From Spirometra erinaceieuropaei (Eukaryota; Platyhelminthes; Cestoda; Diphyllobothriidea; Diphyllobothriidae): a stretch of DNA of 64,000 nt. This document shows positions 22,693 through 33,478 of the stretch, one piece after another. Position 1 is the stretch's first letter. Every line of letters starts with the position of its first letter. The DNA is taken from contig CACRXP010000010.1 in NCBI GenBank assembly GCA_902702965.1, positions 1,891,962 through 1,955,961 on the forward strand. The letters are read 5' to 3'. Position numbers and translations under genes: made by a program. Under the pieces are notes generated by a model that worked only from the letters and a program-made list of their open reading frames with translations, did not search any database and was not told where the DNA came from.

Positions 22693-23089
22693 ACCGCATG
22701 GACGCCAAGGATAAGCGGAGTGTTCACGCCACGTCAGCAACAACGTCGAATCTTGTCGCCAAGCAGTCCAAAAAAACTCAGTCAGATCACGCGCGCAAGT
22801 GAGAGGAGAGATGAAATGAAGTCGATGCTGAGATGCCCTTTTCAATGGCGATTCAACGCCTTCCTCAATACAATAAATTTGACGTGCCTGTAAATGCCAC
22901 ACTGTGCTCCCGGTCGAACCGCGGAAGCCTTCCAGCCCATAGGCTGGCTCATTTTTGCCTGGAAAAGAGGGCTAGACCACAATGGCTACGTTTCAATAAG
23001 ACCTAGATGACACGCTTCACTGAAGTCTGTAAATTGTGGATTTAGAGACCAGATTATGTGGCACACCTAGACGCGGTGTGAAGTGAGGG
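22693..23089. other. Spacer with small R3 scraps
   Basis: A short inverted R3-like piece at about 22785-22815 (TCACGCGCGCAAGTGAGAG) and another at 23047-23085 (GTGGCACACCTAGACGCGG). Nothing else recognised. Confidence 0.35.
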
Positions 23090-23091
23090 AG

Positions 23092-23818
23092 ACGCATGCG
23101 TAAAATACTCATCCTTTTGTTCATTCGGTAGATAATTACGTCTTATTCCAATTTTTTACTCGAAGGAGGGACGTAATTTGCTTTTACAAAGTTTCTAATT
23201 GTGGCACTTGTAAATACCGTGAAAGAGGCGTCCATAAATCGTCATATCTCTGCATTTGCCAATGTGGCCTGTTAAGTAAACAAGATGGATCAAATCCACT
23301 GCTTAAGTTTATGAACTCTATATGGTCCCCCCTTATTACCGTAGAGAAATGTGTGGTTTCCGTCCGCGGAAAATATACGGCTTGGAGGTTGGATACCCTA
23401 AATCCAAGTGTGACGATAGAGCGGGTTCAAAATTATTCGGAAATTGGAAAACTTTTAAAACCGAATTATGTCCCCCCTTCGAGTATAAAATTAGGAGAAG
23501 GCGTAATTATCTAACAAAGGAGCAAAGAAATATTTTATGTATGTTTTCCATGAAATATAATTGGACATTTAGAGGCATCGAAAATCAATGACAAAAATTC
23601 ATGCCACATAAGTAGCCGTTTTTACTGAGTGTAGCTTTTGCATGCAGCCGGAAGGAAATTCATTCGAAAGCCGGTATCTTGGGATAACTGAAATAATATA
23701 GAATTATGTTGCAGACTGACTAGTTTTACAACCCTACTTAATTAATCCTTTCGAAACGAAAACGCATTTCGGAATTTCGGTTGACATTTCATGAGTTAGC
23801 TCACCTACCCAGCGGAAG
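23092..23818. repeat. FB-8: foldback element with truncated left arm
   Basis: The left arm starts internally at about TTCATTCGGTAGATAATTACG. The spacer (23195-23450) is complete and holds GCATTTGCCAATGTGGCC, ATCAAATCCACTGCTTAAG and AATATACGGCTTGGAGG. The right arm is complete to TTGACATTTCATGAGTTAGC and TCACCTACC. This copy shows the spacer in the opposite orientation to FB-5. Confidence 0.65.
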
Positions 23819-23819
23819 C

Positions 23820-24205
23820 GCAGGTGCATTTGCCGGCAAGGAACTAGGTGTCAGGGAACTGCCAGCGCATAACAGGCTGCGAGGGCCATGATTTGCTGAT
23901 ACTGACATAGCGCACGCCTTTAAACTTTTTGACCCGTTTTAACGTAGTTGACGCGATACAGTACCTCTCCACCGCATCACATGCTTGCGTTATAATCAGG
24001 TCGTACGACTTTTGGATATAGATTTTACATGCCTACTGGTCCTTTTCCCGCTCTTCATAATCGTACTGGTGGATGCAATCTATAGTGAACATTTGAGATA
24101 TATTAGTCGCTATCCGTGGTTTCGTTCCCGCAATGGTGACCCCGACGTGATCCGAACAGTTTCCAGGCATCTGTCAAAGACATGGCATTGAGGCCAAACC
24201 AAAGA
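23820..24205. other. Unassigned spacer
   Basis: No feature recognised between FB-8 and the Merlin remnant. Confidence 0.35.
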
Positions 24206-24210
24206 CGATA

Positions 24211-24552
24211 CTATACTTCGTCTATGTGGGCCCACACAGCTCGACCACATACAGAGCCTCCCTCGTAGAGTTTCCTTTTCAGTCTACTCCAGTATGCCTC
24301 AATGGCATTGGTGTGCCGTCCAGTGGTAGGGGCCTTGAAGTTCTTTGAGTGGTTAACAGAGAAATGTAGATAACCTTCTGAGGGAAGACGATTATAGGCC
24401 TTCCACTCGCCAGTTAACACTATACTCTCTTTGGCGACCCATTTTGTAATAACGGGACGGAGAGTGGGCCAACTTCGATCATTCATCTGTTCAAGTAAGG
24501 CTATCCGTCGTCCGGTATCGTACTTCCCGACCAGCCACCACCCATAAAATCC
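24211..24552 (-). pseudogene. Merlin-type (IS1595/ISXO2-like) transposase C-terminal fragment
   Basis: Merlin elements move by a DDE transposase of the IS1595 group. Read on the minus strand from 24552, one frame runs FYGWWLVGKYDTGRRIALLE, then MNDRSWPTLRPVITKWV, VLTGEWKAYNRLPSEGYLHF, VNHSKNF and HTNAIEAYWSRLKRKLYEGG, to a stop at 24211. Recognisable are the VNHS..F block, the third catalytic residue in HTNAIE, and the second-acidic-residue site in the T-x-E-W-x-A-Y motif. In that motif the expected Asp is Gly (TGEW, codon GGC), so the copy should be inactive. The N-terminal half and first Asp are missing. FB-9 starts some 50 bp upstream of the break. Confidence 0.75.
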
Positions 24553-24599
24553 CTATTACCACATCTTCCGTAAGACAGGCTGCTTTGGTTAGGCGGATT

Positions 24600-24990
24600 T
24601 TTTTGGTGCCATCTCCCGATTGTTACCCTTTTTAAAAACCTAAATATACACTTTCTGCTGATGTAAAATGTAAAGAAAATGTGATTTTCTACCAAGTGAC
24701 TTAAAAAAGCACATTTTGTGCATGTTTCCTTAAAAAATATTTGAATTTATAAAACCATCGAAAACCAGTGGGAAAAAAATGCATGCTACATAAGTAGTCA
24801 CCTTATAACGAGTGTGGTTTCTGTATGCGGTCGAAAAGGAAGTGCATTCGAAAGCCGACATCCTGGCGAGTCCGAAAAATTGAGGGATTTCGTCGTTTGG
24901 TCATCAGTATTACAGCCCCACCTAAGTAACCCTTCCTAGTCGAAAACGTATTGCAGAAATTCGGCCAACATTTCACGAGATCGGTCAGGC
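24600..24990. repeat. FB-9: foldback element, one arm
   Basis: Right-arm sequence only: CTAAATATACACTTTCTGC, then GAAAATGTGATTTTCTACC, CATCGAAAACCAGTGGG, GCATGCTACATAAGTAGTC, GCATTCGAAAGCCGACATCC and an end at GGCCAACATTTCACGAGATC. The GAGATCGGTCA-type end groups it with FB-10 and FB-12 rather than the GTTAGCCCACC group. Confidence 0.55.
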
Positions 24991-24994
24991 ACTG

Positions 24995-25785
24995 CATGTT
25001 GCATCTAATTAATGGAAAAGAGAACACGCGACCTCCAGCTTATTGTGCTCTCATCACTCTCACTGGGACACCAGGACAAAATAGTCCCCTCATTTCGTGC
25101 ACAATCAATATTATCAGCTGGGTGCCTCGCTAATCCTAATCCTCCAAGGTCATACCACATTCATTTATAATACGTCGTACTAAAGCCCATATGCACAGGA
25201 CTTCGCGTGCACCCTGCATGCTTCGGCAAATTGTGTGTGTCGAACAAAATTCCTGATACCCAACAAAAGAATGCATTTAAAGTCCACGAAAAGGTCATAA
25301 ACGGGACCATTTGGATGGAGGGACGAGTAAAGTTTAAACAAGGTGTCAGGGAAGAAAGCAGAAAAGTTGACAAAACTCATTGATAGGAGAAAGTAATGAC
25401 ATTTAGGCAACACAAAAGTCACTTTTTGAGCGTACGTATCGCAGAGAATTTGTGGCACAGCTTCGTCTCCAGGCGAGAGATCGCTGCCTTCGTCTATAAT
25501 CTCTCTAATCTGGTGACGTTTGAGTACTGACTGGCTGCGGAATACCAAAGATGCAAATTATTCTGACTTATTAGTAGAAATACAAATAGGGAATACTAAC
25601 CCTTTAGTTCGGGGGCTCCGAGCTTCTTTCTGGGAGGATTAAATTTGTGAAGAGGTTAGTACTAGGGTTAGAGTCAAGTTTGGGGTAGGGTTAAGAGGAA
25701 GATTTACCTCGCCGGGAATTTTGCTATAGACCACCAGTCTTACGGTAGGGGGTTCTAATGTCCTTGTCTTTATGAAAAAATACAC
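24995..25785. other. Unassigned spacer with TTAGGG-like words
   Basis: A 122-codon minus open frame (25180-25548) has no motif I know. Positions 25655-25700 contain GTACTAGGGTTAGAG and GGGGTAGGGTTAAGAGG, resembling the interior of MITE-T, but I could not find its terminal repeats here. Confidence 0.35.
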
Positions 25786-25789
25786 AGAG

Positions 25790-26930
25790 AGTGACCGGTC
25801 TCATGAGATGTTAGCCGAAATTCTGAAATGCGTTTTGAACTAGGAAGGATTAATAAGATGTCGCTGTAATATTAATTATCATGTAGCATAGTCCTGTAAT
25901 ATTTCGGACTTGCCAAGATGTAGGCTTTTGAATACACTTCTTTTTGACTTCCCGCAGAAAGCGTACTTGGCGAAAAATGATTACTTAAGTTGCACGCACT
26001 TTTCTCAATAATTTGCGGCGGTCTTGCAAATTCAAATATATCTTATAAAGGAAATGCACAAAATATGCTTTCTTTTACGCGTTTGGTAGAAAACCACATT
26101 TTATTTATAGTTAACACCATAAGAAAGTTTGTCTTTCAGGTTTGAAATAGTTTCTAATTATGAGGTTTTTAAGGCCGTGCTAGGTCCATATATGTAGCAT
26201 CGTACGTGCTCGTTTACCAAAGTTCCTCGTGAAATGTACGACACAGCCTGTATTCATTGCAAAATGTTATGAACTCTATACAGTATCTTCTTAACCGCGT
26301 TGCGGAATATATGACTTTCCTCACGCTGAAGCATGCAGCTTGCCGACGTAAATCGCTAAACGCCAATGCAACGGCGATCGGGCTCAAAATAATTTGTGAA
26401 TTGGGAAACTTTTAAAAAATTAAATATAAGCTTTTCGGGTATAAAATGTGAAGACAATGTGATTTTCGTATTGACCCAACAGTGAAAAACTCGGCGCCTT
26501 GGTGAGATTCGAACCCACGCAGTAAGGGGAAGGCCTTAGTACAGCCAACGCTCTAACCACTTGAGCTACGAGGCCCCGCTGGACGACGCGAGTTTAATCA
26601 CATTCAAATGTGATTTCCAACTAAGCGAGGAAATGAAAAAAAATACTTTTGTGAATGTCTTTTATAAAATATATGTGAATTTGTGAGAACATCGAAAACC
26701 AATATGAAAAATACACGCTACATACGTAGTCATTTTTCACCAAGCACGTTTTCTGCGGAAGGTCAGAAGGAAGTACATTCAAAATCCGGCATCTTGGCAA
26801 GTCCGAAATATTATAGGACTCTGCTTTTTGAGAGCTAATATTACAACGCCACCTTATTAATCATTCCTAGTCGAGAACGAATTTCAGAATTTTGGACAAC
26901 ATTTTATGAGATCGGTCACGCATTGTAGGT
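25790..26930. mobile_element. FB-10: foldback element interrupted by SINE-A
   Basis: Both arms and the spacer are present. The left end is GTGACCGGTCTCATGAGATG and the right end is ACATTTTATGAGATCGGTCAC, an inverted pair. The right arm is split by SINE-A at 26476-26618. On either side of the insertion the sequence AATGTGATTTTC / AAATGTGATTTCC is repeated, as expected for a target-site duplication. Arms are well diverged from each other. Confidence 0.65.
26476..26618 (-). mobile_element. SINE-A copy 1 (tRNA-derived), nested in FB-10
   Basis: Minus-strand tRNA-like head at 26493-26577. Reverse complement it starts GGGGCCTCGTAGCTCAAGTG (box A) and later has GGGTTCGAATCTCACC (box B). The 7-bp acceptor stem GGGGCCT pairs with AGGCGCC except for one G/G mismatch, and the T-stem GTGGG/CTCAC is intact. 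The anticodon arm is poorly paired and the variable region is long, so it is not a normal tRNA. The 3' side continues GAGTTTTTCACTGTTGGGTC. Confidence 0.7.
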
Positions 26931-26934
26931 GACG

Positions 26935-27535
26935 GGACATCTCCGAGCACTTAACAACTGCATTTTACAGTTTATTTTCCATCTTGGGACTTTGATATGA
27001 ACGTCCGAAGGGGCGTGGAGAGTTTTCGTTACCATCGCAGAATACTTTTACTGTACATGGCTTATTTTAAGTCCAAATTTTCATGCAACGATTCATCCTC
27101 CCTTGTCGTTTAACGGACAATCCATCAGGCTGCGTCAGCTGCATGCACAGCAAGTCCTCCCCGTTATTCATGTCTTTTTTATGTTTCAATCGCCACTTAG
27201 CTGCACTTGACAGAATTTACTCAGCAAACATGTCGCCGAGTCTTCGTCATCACCCCCACCCGGTGCATCACCAGCGTCACCATCTGAACCTTTGACCGGC
27301 ACACATACAGGTCGTCAAGACCAACACTGAGCTAAGAACTGGTTTTGTATGCAGCCGCGAGTTTACGTTTCGTTCAATCCTCCCTGTCCTGGGATTGTTC
27401 AGCCGATGAGCGTTACAACTGATTTTCCAGTCAGGCCTCATATGTTTCTGTCGTAAAGTGCCTAGAAGGTCCCTAAAATGAGCCTACCTTTGCTGACCTG
27501 AAACCTTCTGTTGAGCTTCTTGGTGTCTTTGAAAA
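26935..27535. other. Unassigned spacer
   Basis: No gene or repeat recognised. Confidence 0.35.
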
Positions 27536-27539
27536 TGAC

Positions 27540-27904
27540 GAAATAGATGTTTTGGCAGATTTTGAATAATTCGTATTGATCCAACTGTAAAAAACTCGGC
27601 GCCTCGGTGGGATTCGAAGCCAAGACAGTAAGGGGAAGGCTTCAATACAGCCAACGCTCTAACCACCTGAGCTACGAGGCCCTGCCGGACGACGCGAGTT
27701 TAATCACATTTGGGTCAAGTTATCCGCCCAGCCTACTGCAACGTCTGGAATCCACCAAATCTGATACAGTAAGTTGACTGCCCAAGCAGGATTTCCTAAG
27801 TAATTCACCCAGAATCCACCAGAAGACCACAAGCCTCACGTTATTCATCGATGTTTTGACAGATTTCAAATAATTCATATTGATTCAACTGTGAAAAACT
27901 CGGC
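27540..27904 (-). mobile_element. SINE-A copy 2 with tail
   Basis: tRNA-like head at 27598-27683 (minus). The sequence at 27684-27900 is the spacer or tail of the family, shared with 59200-59350 (ACCAAATCTGATACAGT; CAGGATTTCCTAAGTAATTC). It contains a second copy of the 3' flank (GATGTTTTGACAGATTTC at about 27850, compare 27546), so the unit was tandem before the inverted copy 3 joined it at 27905. Confidence 0.65.
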
Positions 27905-28015
27905 GGGGCCCCACAGCTCAGGTGGTTAGAGTGCTAGTTGTACTAAAGCCCTCTCCTTGCTATCGTGGGCTCAGTTCCCACCGAGGCGCGCAGTTTTCAC
28001 AGTTGGGTCAATATG
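27905..28015 (+). mobile_element. SINE-A copy 3, inverted relative to copy 2
   Basis: Plus-strand tRNA-like head GGGGCCCCACAGCTCAGGTG with a box B region GGGCTCAGTTCCCACC. It ends CAGTTTTCACAGTTGGGTCA. Together with copy 2 it forms a tRNA-like inverted pair about 310 bp apart. Confidence 0.65.
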
Positions 28016-28019
28016 AATG

Positions 28020-28330
28020 ACGAAATACGCAGCCCTTTTCTTCCAAAAACCTACGGAACTGCCTTTCAGCAACTAGACAAGGTGGGCACTAGTTGTTAGA
28101 CATGTTTGCTTACGCTAAGTGTCTTTTAATGGTAAACCTGTTACCCCCCCCCCCCCATCCCACATTCCATGGTTCTGCAACCAGCCGATGTGGGTGGTTT
28201 AAATTCACAGTGGGCTTGACTGCTAGCCGACATTTTTGCCTCTAACATACAACCTACCTAGGTGTGGAGTTACTCGTAAAAATGTGTATCGGTTTAGTGT
28301 GCATGGTGTGCGTTTTTCGTGTCGTCTCTG
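28020..28330. other. Unassigned, with poly-C run
   Basis: Contains a C homopolymer at about 28145-28156. Nothing else recognised. A short (CCCA)n tract follows further on at about 28603-28620. Confidence 0.35.
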
Positions 28331-28331
28331 C

Positions 28332-28549
28332 AGGAAAATGTAAGTGACGAACGTTTACTTGTCTGGGAACCGTCGCTCTGTATTTTCACGTGGCGTAGAC
28401 AGAGGAGGATGCCTGCCACAAAAACAGAAATAGGGACTTTAGAGTCGCCCTTGCTAGCTACTACCTTATACGACAGCCTGTCGATCTTTTCGTCTCACTG
28501 TCATTTAGTGCCAGACATGCAGAACGAATTATTTTTTTGCCAAAAATGA
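28332..28549 (+). CDS. Possible 3' terminal exon, unknown protein
   Basis: Speculative. A pyrimidine-rich acceptor (TTTTTCGTGTCGTCTCTGCAG ends at 28332 or just before) leads into an open frame reading ENVSDERLLVWEPSLCIF and so on to a TGA at 28547-28549, about 70 codons. No partner exon with a matching phase was identified and no domain is recognised. It could be chance. Confidence 0.15.
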
Positions 28550-28849
28550 CTGACAAGGCCGAGGAACCTGGACTGAACGTCGCAGTTTTTTGACTTCAAT
28601 TAACCCACCCACCCACCCACTGGAACTTGTTGGTCAATAAGCATGTGGGTCAAATAAGTGCACCTAAGACGAACTACGCGGTAGATGTGCTGGATTAACA
28701 CGGAGCTTAGATTTGATTTCAGCAGGCGTTATCGAGAGTAGACTTCCATAACGAATTTCAATATTGAGGCTGGGTTGCATGCCCAGCTACTGGTCCACTC
28801 CGTGCTGTCGCCTATTTCCCTTGTGGCATAAAACGTGGTCATTTTGAGT

Positions 28850-29085
28850 TGTAGACCAGGTGGTGTGGTAGTCAGCCGTGGTGCAGGTCTTTGACATTCC
28901 AGTCACCCGTGGCCTCCCCCGCCTCCCGTCTTTTAGACACTGTCAGGACACCGGATCCAGGCGGGGGTGAGGAGAGAGTGCGGTAGATGCAGCGCAAGTC
29001 CACTAACACTGTAAGCCAATATACATGGAAGTCAGCGTCTTCGATTTCATCCTGCTGTTTAGCACATGGTTCACCGACGGTCAAA
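28850..29085 (+). repeat. R3 dispersed repeat
   Basis: Starts GTTGTAGACCAGGTGGTGTGG and carries GACATTCCAGTCACCCGTGG, GAGAGAGTGCGGTAGATGC, GCGCAAGTCCACTAACACTG, CATCCTGCTG and the final ACATGGTTCACCGACGG, collinear with 21728-21992. Confidence 0.6.
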
Positions 29086-29089
29086 GGTC

Positions 29090-30890
29090 AAATTAACTGC
29101 CAGTGAGTTAGGTGTTCTCAGACCCGGAGGCTGTGGTCGGTAACATAAAGCCTCACAAGTTTGCTATCCACCATTCTACCCTTACTGCAGCACAACGCAC
29201 GAACGCTGCCTCCAAAGTATTCCAGCCCCTCCCTTCGTCCACTTCAGTAATATTTCTCGGTTATAGGATGTGTGCCATGGTTTGACCATCTGCGAGCTCA
29301 CTGAATTGCCATTTCAATGCGAGAAGGAATCTTGCGTTTCCTAACTCTGCATTCAGGGTAGGTGTAGTAAATGTCTTTGCCAATGAGCCCTGCTAGAGAG
29401 GAACTGTATACGTTAGGCAAACTCATTTCAAGAGCAAGATTACACGGCCAAAATGAAAAAAATAAGTCCTGTGTCCGATCACTTGCGCATATGCGTACTT
29501 TTGAAAATACCAGTTTTATGCAAAGCGGAAGCTAACCAAAAATACACTGAATCCATGCAAATGTAAATAATTGTTTACATTGACGGTTCTTGGCATTGCT
29601 GCCATGTAGGCTTGTGAGACGGAATTAGTTTAAACGAGTACCCATGATTCTTTTACAGTTCGACGCAACTAGCTGATTTAATCTCTATTTCTTGCGTCTC
29701 GTATGCCACTGTTTCTGGCACTGCTTTAATGTGGATATCAGTTACGCTCAGTGTTGCGCATTGTGCCAAGGGCAGCTCAGCCGATTTTCCACTGGTTGAT
29801 TTTGCCCCGTTGAACTAAGTAGTATACGTTGGCACAAAAAATTCCAAAATATTTCGAATGATGTCAAATTTAGTTGCAAGAGAATTCTGGTTGACTTCTG
29901 CGATGTGTTCTGGCCTCTCGTACTGAGAAGCTGTTTTATTGATAAATAAGACAGTCTTGAAGGCGAAAGGGTTGGTAGCAGTTTTTGCGCAGTGTTTGTA
30001 GGAGTTACACTATTCCATCCTTTGTAGCCCAGAGTATACTGAAACTGTTTTCGTCACGTCAGACACTGTCTGGGGTTAACGCCAAAACACTCTGACATAG
30101 CTAGACTGATTTCTGTGATTTTTCACATATCCTTTCAGTCATTTATTTCTATGGGAGCTTGCACAGACTGATTCAGAAGGCAATTTAGACGGGTACCTGC
30201 TCTTGATTACTTAGCATTGGGTTCATAAAATTTTCCAGAAATTTTCCATCTGTATGGTGGAAAGAAAAGAAAATGATTGGCTACTTAACATCGAAACATT
30301 TCAGATATGGGACAGAAGGGCGACCTGGATTTACGTGGCACGATAAAGGATAGCCTTTCCGAGGTATCACACTTCGGATATTTTTCAAATTCTCAACTAA
30401 TTAACTTGGCACCATGACAGCTCAAGGGCCAGCAAGAAATTAAATTGCCCACAGAGGAATTGTCTGCATATCCTACGCTTTCAACTGATCGCTCTGTAAC
30501 TGTCATCACCGCTTCCAGCTCGTCCTTCACTGACATTCCTCTCCAACCTACGCAAACTTTCAGTGTCGTTTAAACCACCCAACTTAAAATACAATCACCG
30601 CCTCACTTGCAGACACTTAGCTCGGACTGATTCGACATTTCTAAGAATACTTCTGTAGGCAGCCATCAATCAGTGTGCTTTAGTCGTTTTAAGAATATTG
30701 GTAATGGGGCTTATGCGTACTCCACTTGGCTGCAATAAAAAACTTCACGAAAGAGTTGGTTGCCAGATTGTGCTAAAAGTACACCTGTTCAGGCAAAGTT
30801 CTCAGCTCGTCTTCAGCGATGGCGTGTTATTTACTCATGAAAGACTTCTGTCATAACTTTATTCCCAGGTCTAGTAAAGAATTCAGTCGG
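29090..30890. other. Unassigned stretch
   Basis: About 1.8 kb with no open frame over 60 codons of interest and no repeat match in this window. It may be intronic or intergenic. Confidence 0.4.
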
Positions 30891-30892
30891 AC

Positions 30893-31231
30893 GTGGTTTG
30901 GTAGCCCAACCTGAACTAAGCAAACCCCAGTCACCGTTAATACGGGACGGATGGTAATAGGGGTTTTTACAGATGGGGTCGGGGAATTCACAGGCAACGA
31001 TCTCGAGTGGTTTTATGCAGAAAAAAGCTATTGGGAGTGCGTGGTTGTCCTTCCGATTGTTGAGAAATAGTTGCACTAACTCTCGTCCCTAACCCTAACC
31101 CCTAGCCCTGGCTTCTAACCCTGACCCCTAACACTAACCCCTAACCAAAGCCTCTAACCCTAACTTATAATCCTATCCATTAACCCCACGTCCAACAGTA
31201 ATGTGTCCATCGAGTGGGGCTACCAAACCAC
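30893..31231 (+). mobile_element. MITE-T copy 2 with CCCTAA-like interior
   Basis: 339 bp with perfect 14-bp outer inverted repeats: GTGGTTTGGTAGCC at the left and GGCTACCAAACCAC at the right. The right third contains CCCTAACCCTAACCCCTAG, CCCCTAACACTAACCCCTAA and CCTCTAACCCTAAC, telomere-like repeats. It shares ends and the CCATTACC/GGTAATAGGG-type block with the copy nested in FB-6. Noncoding. Confidence 0.7.
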
Positions 31232-31234
31232 ATC

Positions 31235-32040
31235 TTACAAAACATTCCTTCACTTAGTGATCAGACCAAGATAGTACAATAAGTCTTAATGGAAAGCTGA
31301 AATAAGATACAGATATACACCGAAACCAAGAGGTTTTGAAACCTATGGGGATCCGATGACGCATTCTGACTGTAAATTTCCTTACCTTTTGAAGATACCG
31401 TGATTTACTTCATGAATATCTTCACGAATATAAACAGTTTTGCGATCCCATAGGACAAAGTAATGAAGGGGCAAATCAGCGTTCCGAAAATGTAAACGAA
31501 AATGTTGATGAAACCTATGTTTTCCTTTGAGAAAAATGGCCGGATTCGTTGTAAGTGGGTCTTATCCAGTGAAGGCATTAAGACACCACTTATAGTGACC
31601 ATATGCCTTCTAGGCAGAGTAGCCGAAGGAAAAAGATCAGTCACTGCGCTAAACCCAGTTTGCATCTGACTGGTTTTCGCGCATTTGTCCGTTTGTCGTC
31701 GCCTTATCTTGGAGCCGAGAATCATAGTTTGCTGCTTCCGTTCTCGGGACACCAGATGGGCCACGTACCAGTCGATCAAGGGAGGGGGAAGAATGATACT
31801 TCGATGGTTTTGGCCGTCCTTTAGATAATCGTTGAATGCAGCACAAGGCCGACAGCTGAATATGTCATTTGATTGTCTATAAACATTTCCCAGTAATTAT
31901 AAATACCAAGAAGTTTCCCGTTAAAATAGACGCAACGGAACCTACTATGTCAAATAACAGGGTACAAAACATGCACTGCTTTCAAGGCCAATACGCCTAG
32001 TGATCGAGGAGTGTGAATCTGGTTGTGAACCGTTAAATTG
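31235..32040. other. Unassigned; minus open frame with a hydrophobic end
   Basis: A 124-codon minus open frame (31405-31779) ends in a hydrophobic stretch (IGFINIFVYIFGTLICPFIT). The overlapping plus strand is also open. No family recognised and the codon pattern gives no preference, so I do not call a gene. Confidence 0.3.
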
Positions 32041-32106
32041 ACTCGTCAATCTCACCCGGATTTGCCGACCGTTACGCAACCAGACTGGAAAACGCATCCG
32101 CGCCCT

Positions 32107-32379
32107 ATGATTGCAGAATCAAATCGGAATCGAAAGGACGATGAGCGATACCAGAAAGCGGATGGGTAAGTTACTTTTAGATTAACATTAGATGTTAAAC
32201 AGCTTTCCGCTCAAAGATCAGCTAGCTCCCAATCACAACCTCGAGATTGAAGGCGAAAACCACGTTCGATCAAATGTTGTTTCTGACGAAAGACTATTCC
32301 CACCACATGTAGCATGCCGCGGAAAGATTTCAGTTTTATTCAAATTTGGGCATCATACTGCTACGATCACTAATTGTTC
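32107..32379 (+). CDS. Candidate host gene, first two exons around a 37-nt intron; unknown protein
   Basis: Exon 1 (32107-32165) begins at an ATG and reads MIAESNRNRKDDERYQKAD. It is followed by a consensus donor (GATGG|GTAAGT). The intron would be 32166-32202, ending ATGTTAAACAG. Exon 2 (32203-32379) continues in phase with no stop, FPLKDQLAPNHNLEIEGENH and then VRSNVVSDERLFPPHVACRG and ISVLFKFGHHTATITNC. It ends at another consensus donor (TTC|GTAAGT). Both donors are in the same phase. The frame is also open for some 25 codons upstream of the ATG. Mini-introns of 30-40 nt are known at the 5' ends of flatworm genes. I do not recognise the protein; it is basic then acidic, with no membrane segment. 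The next exon was not identified with confidence. Confidence 0.35.
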
Positions 32380-32399
32380 GTAAGTAAATTTTCATTCTA

Positions 32400-33475
32400 T
32401 CTGCCAAACTCAAGTTATCAGAAGTTGTAGGCATTCCCAGTGAAAACAGTCTAAAGTGACATACTTGTTTCTGTGCGCAAGAACAGTCTCTCAAAAAGGC
32501 ATAGTTATTGTTAACTAGAAATGAGTGGTTTGTGGTGGGCTGACGAAATTCGGTGAGGATTTCTTCGCATAGCCTGATTTTGACGTCTTCGTCAACGCTT
32601 CAAAACAGATTCACAAATCGCACAAGGCAACATTTTCGACTTGACCTCGGAATTCCAAATAAAATCAGGGCTTCACAACTAGTGGAACGCCTCCTGACTC
32701 AACAAACAGACTCTTGTGCTGACAGGATTTGATTTAGATGGCAGCGCCAGAGGGAGGACGCGGGAGAGCACTGGCATAAAATCTTCACGCAAGTCCCTGG
32801 TTGCACTTTTCGTTCTAATGCACTTTTGTAGTGGTAGTAGTTTAAGCTTCTTAACCGACTGCAGTACTGCCAGGTCTAAATCTTTCTCTGGGATGTCACT
32901 TTCGGCAAGGATGCTGTAAGGTATTGTAACAAACTCTAATGACCAAGACCGTGCACTGGTCAACCCCATAGATTATGGTGCATACAAGTGAGGGAGACGG
33001 GAATAAAGGGTATAGAGAAATAAGCAAAGCTTTAAATTTGGCAAAAAGCAACTCACTTAAAAACCAGAGTCGAGCGCAATCATAAGCTTTCGACGAAGGC
33101 GAAGAGGGAAAGAGTAAATGGTAACAGGCTTATGAGATGAAACGCCAGGAATTTTTTCGAGAACGTCACGATAACATAAAGGTGACGAAAGTGTTGGCAG
33201 AAAGTGGCTAGCATCACAAAAGTCGAAGAACCAAATTTAAAGCGTAAATTATAGTGCTGCCGCAGATAGTGAGCGCACCCTTTCTCTAACTGAGATACGA
33301 CGGTTTCGACTGGCAACAACTATAAATTTGACTGCTGCTTGATCATTTCATAAAAACAAAACATGGAATAACAAGCCCATCGGTAGCAAACAGCCCCATC
33401 CTGTAGTCAGACCGTATAAGAAGAGAGTAGAGCTTCTATCAAGTGGCTGAAAGTGGAACAAGCTGACGAGGGGAT
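32400..33475. other. Unassigned; possible antisense exon
   Basis: The minus strand at 32679-32916 has an open frame after a fair acceptor (GTTACAATACCTTACAG) reading ILAESDIPEKDLDLAVLQS and on to a stop. This is only a candidate. The rest shows nothing recognisable. Confidence 0.25.
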
Positions 33476-33478
33476 ACA

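Noticed and set aside
26493..26577. Functional tRNA gene
   Set aside because: Acceptor and T arms fit, but the anticodon arm is poorly paired, the variable region is too long, and it is repeated as a SINE head with flanking tail.
31080..31180. Interstitial telomere or chromosome-end signal
   Set aside because: The CCCTAA-like repeats are irregular and lie inside MITE-T with clear inverted ends, so they are element sequence.
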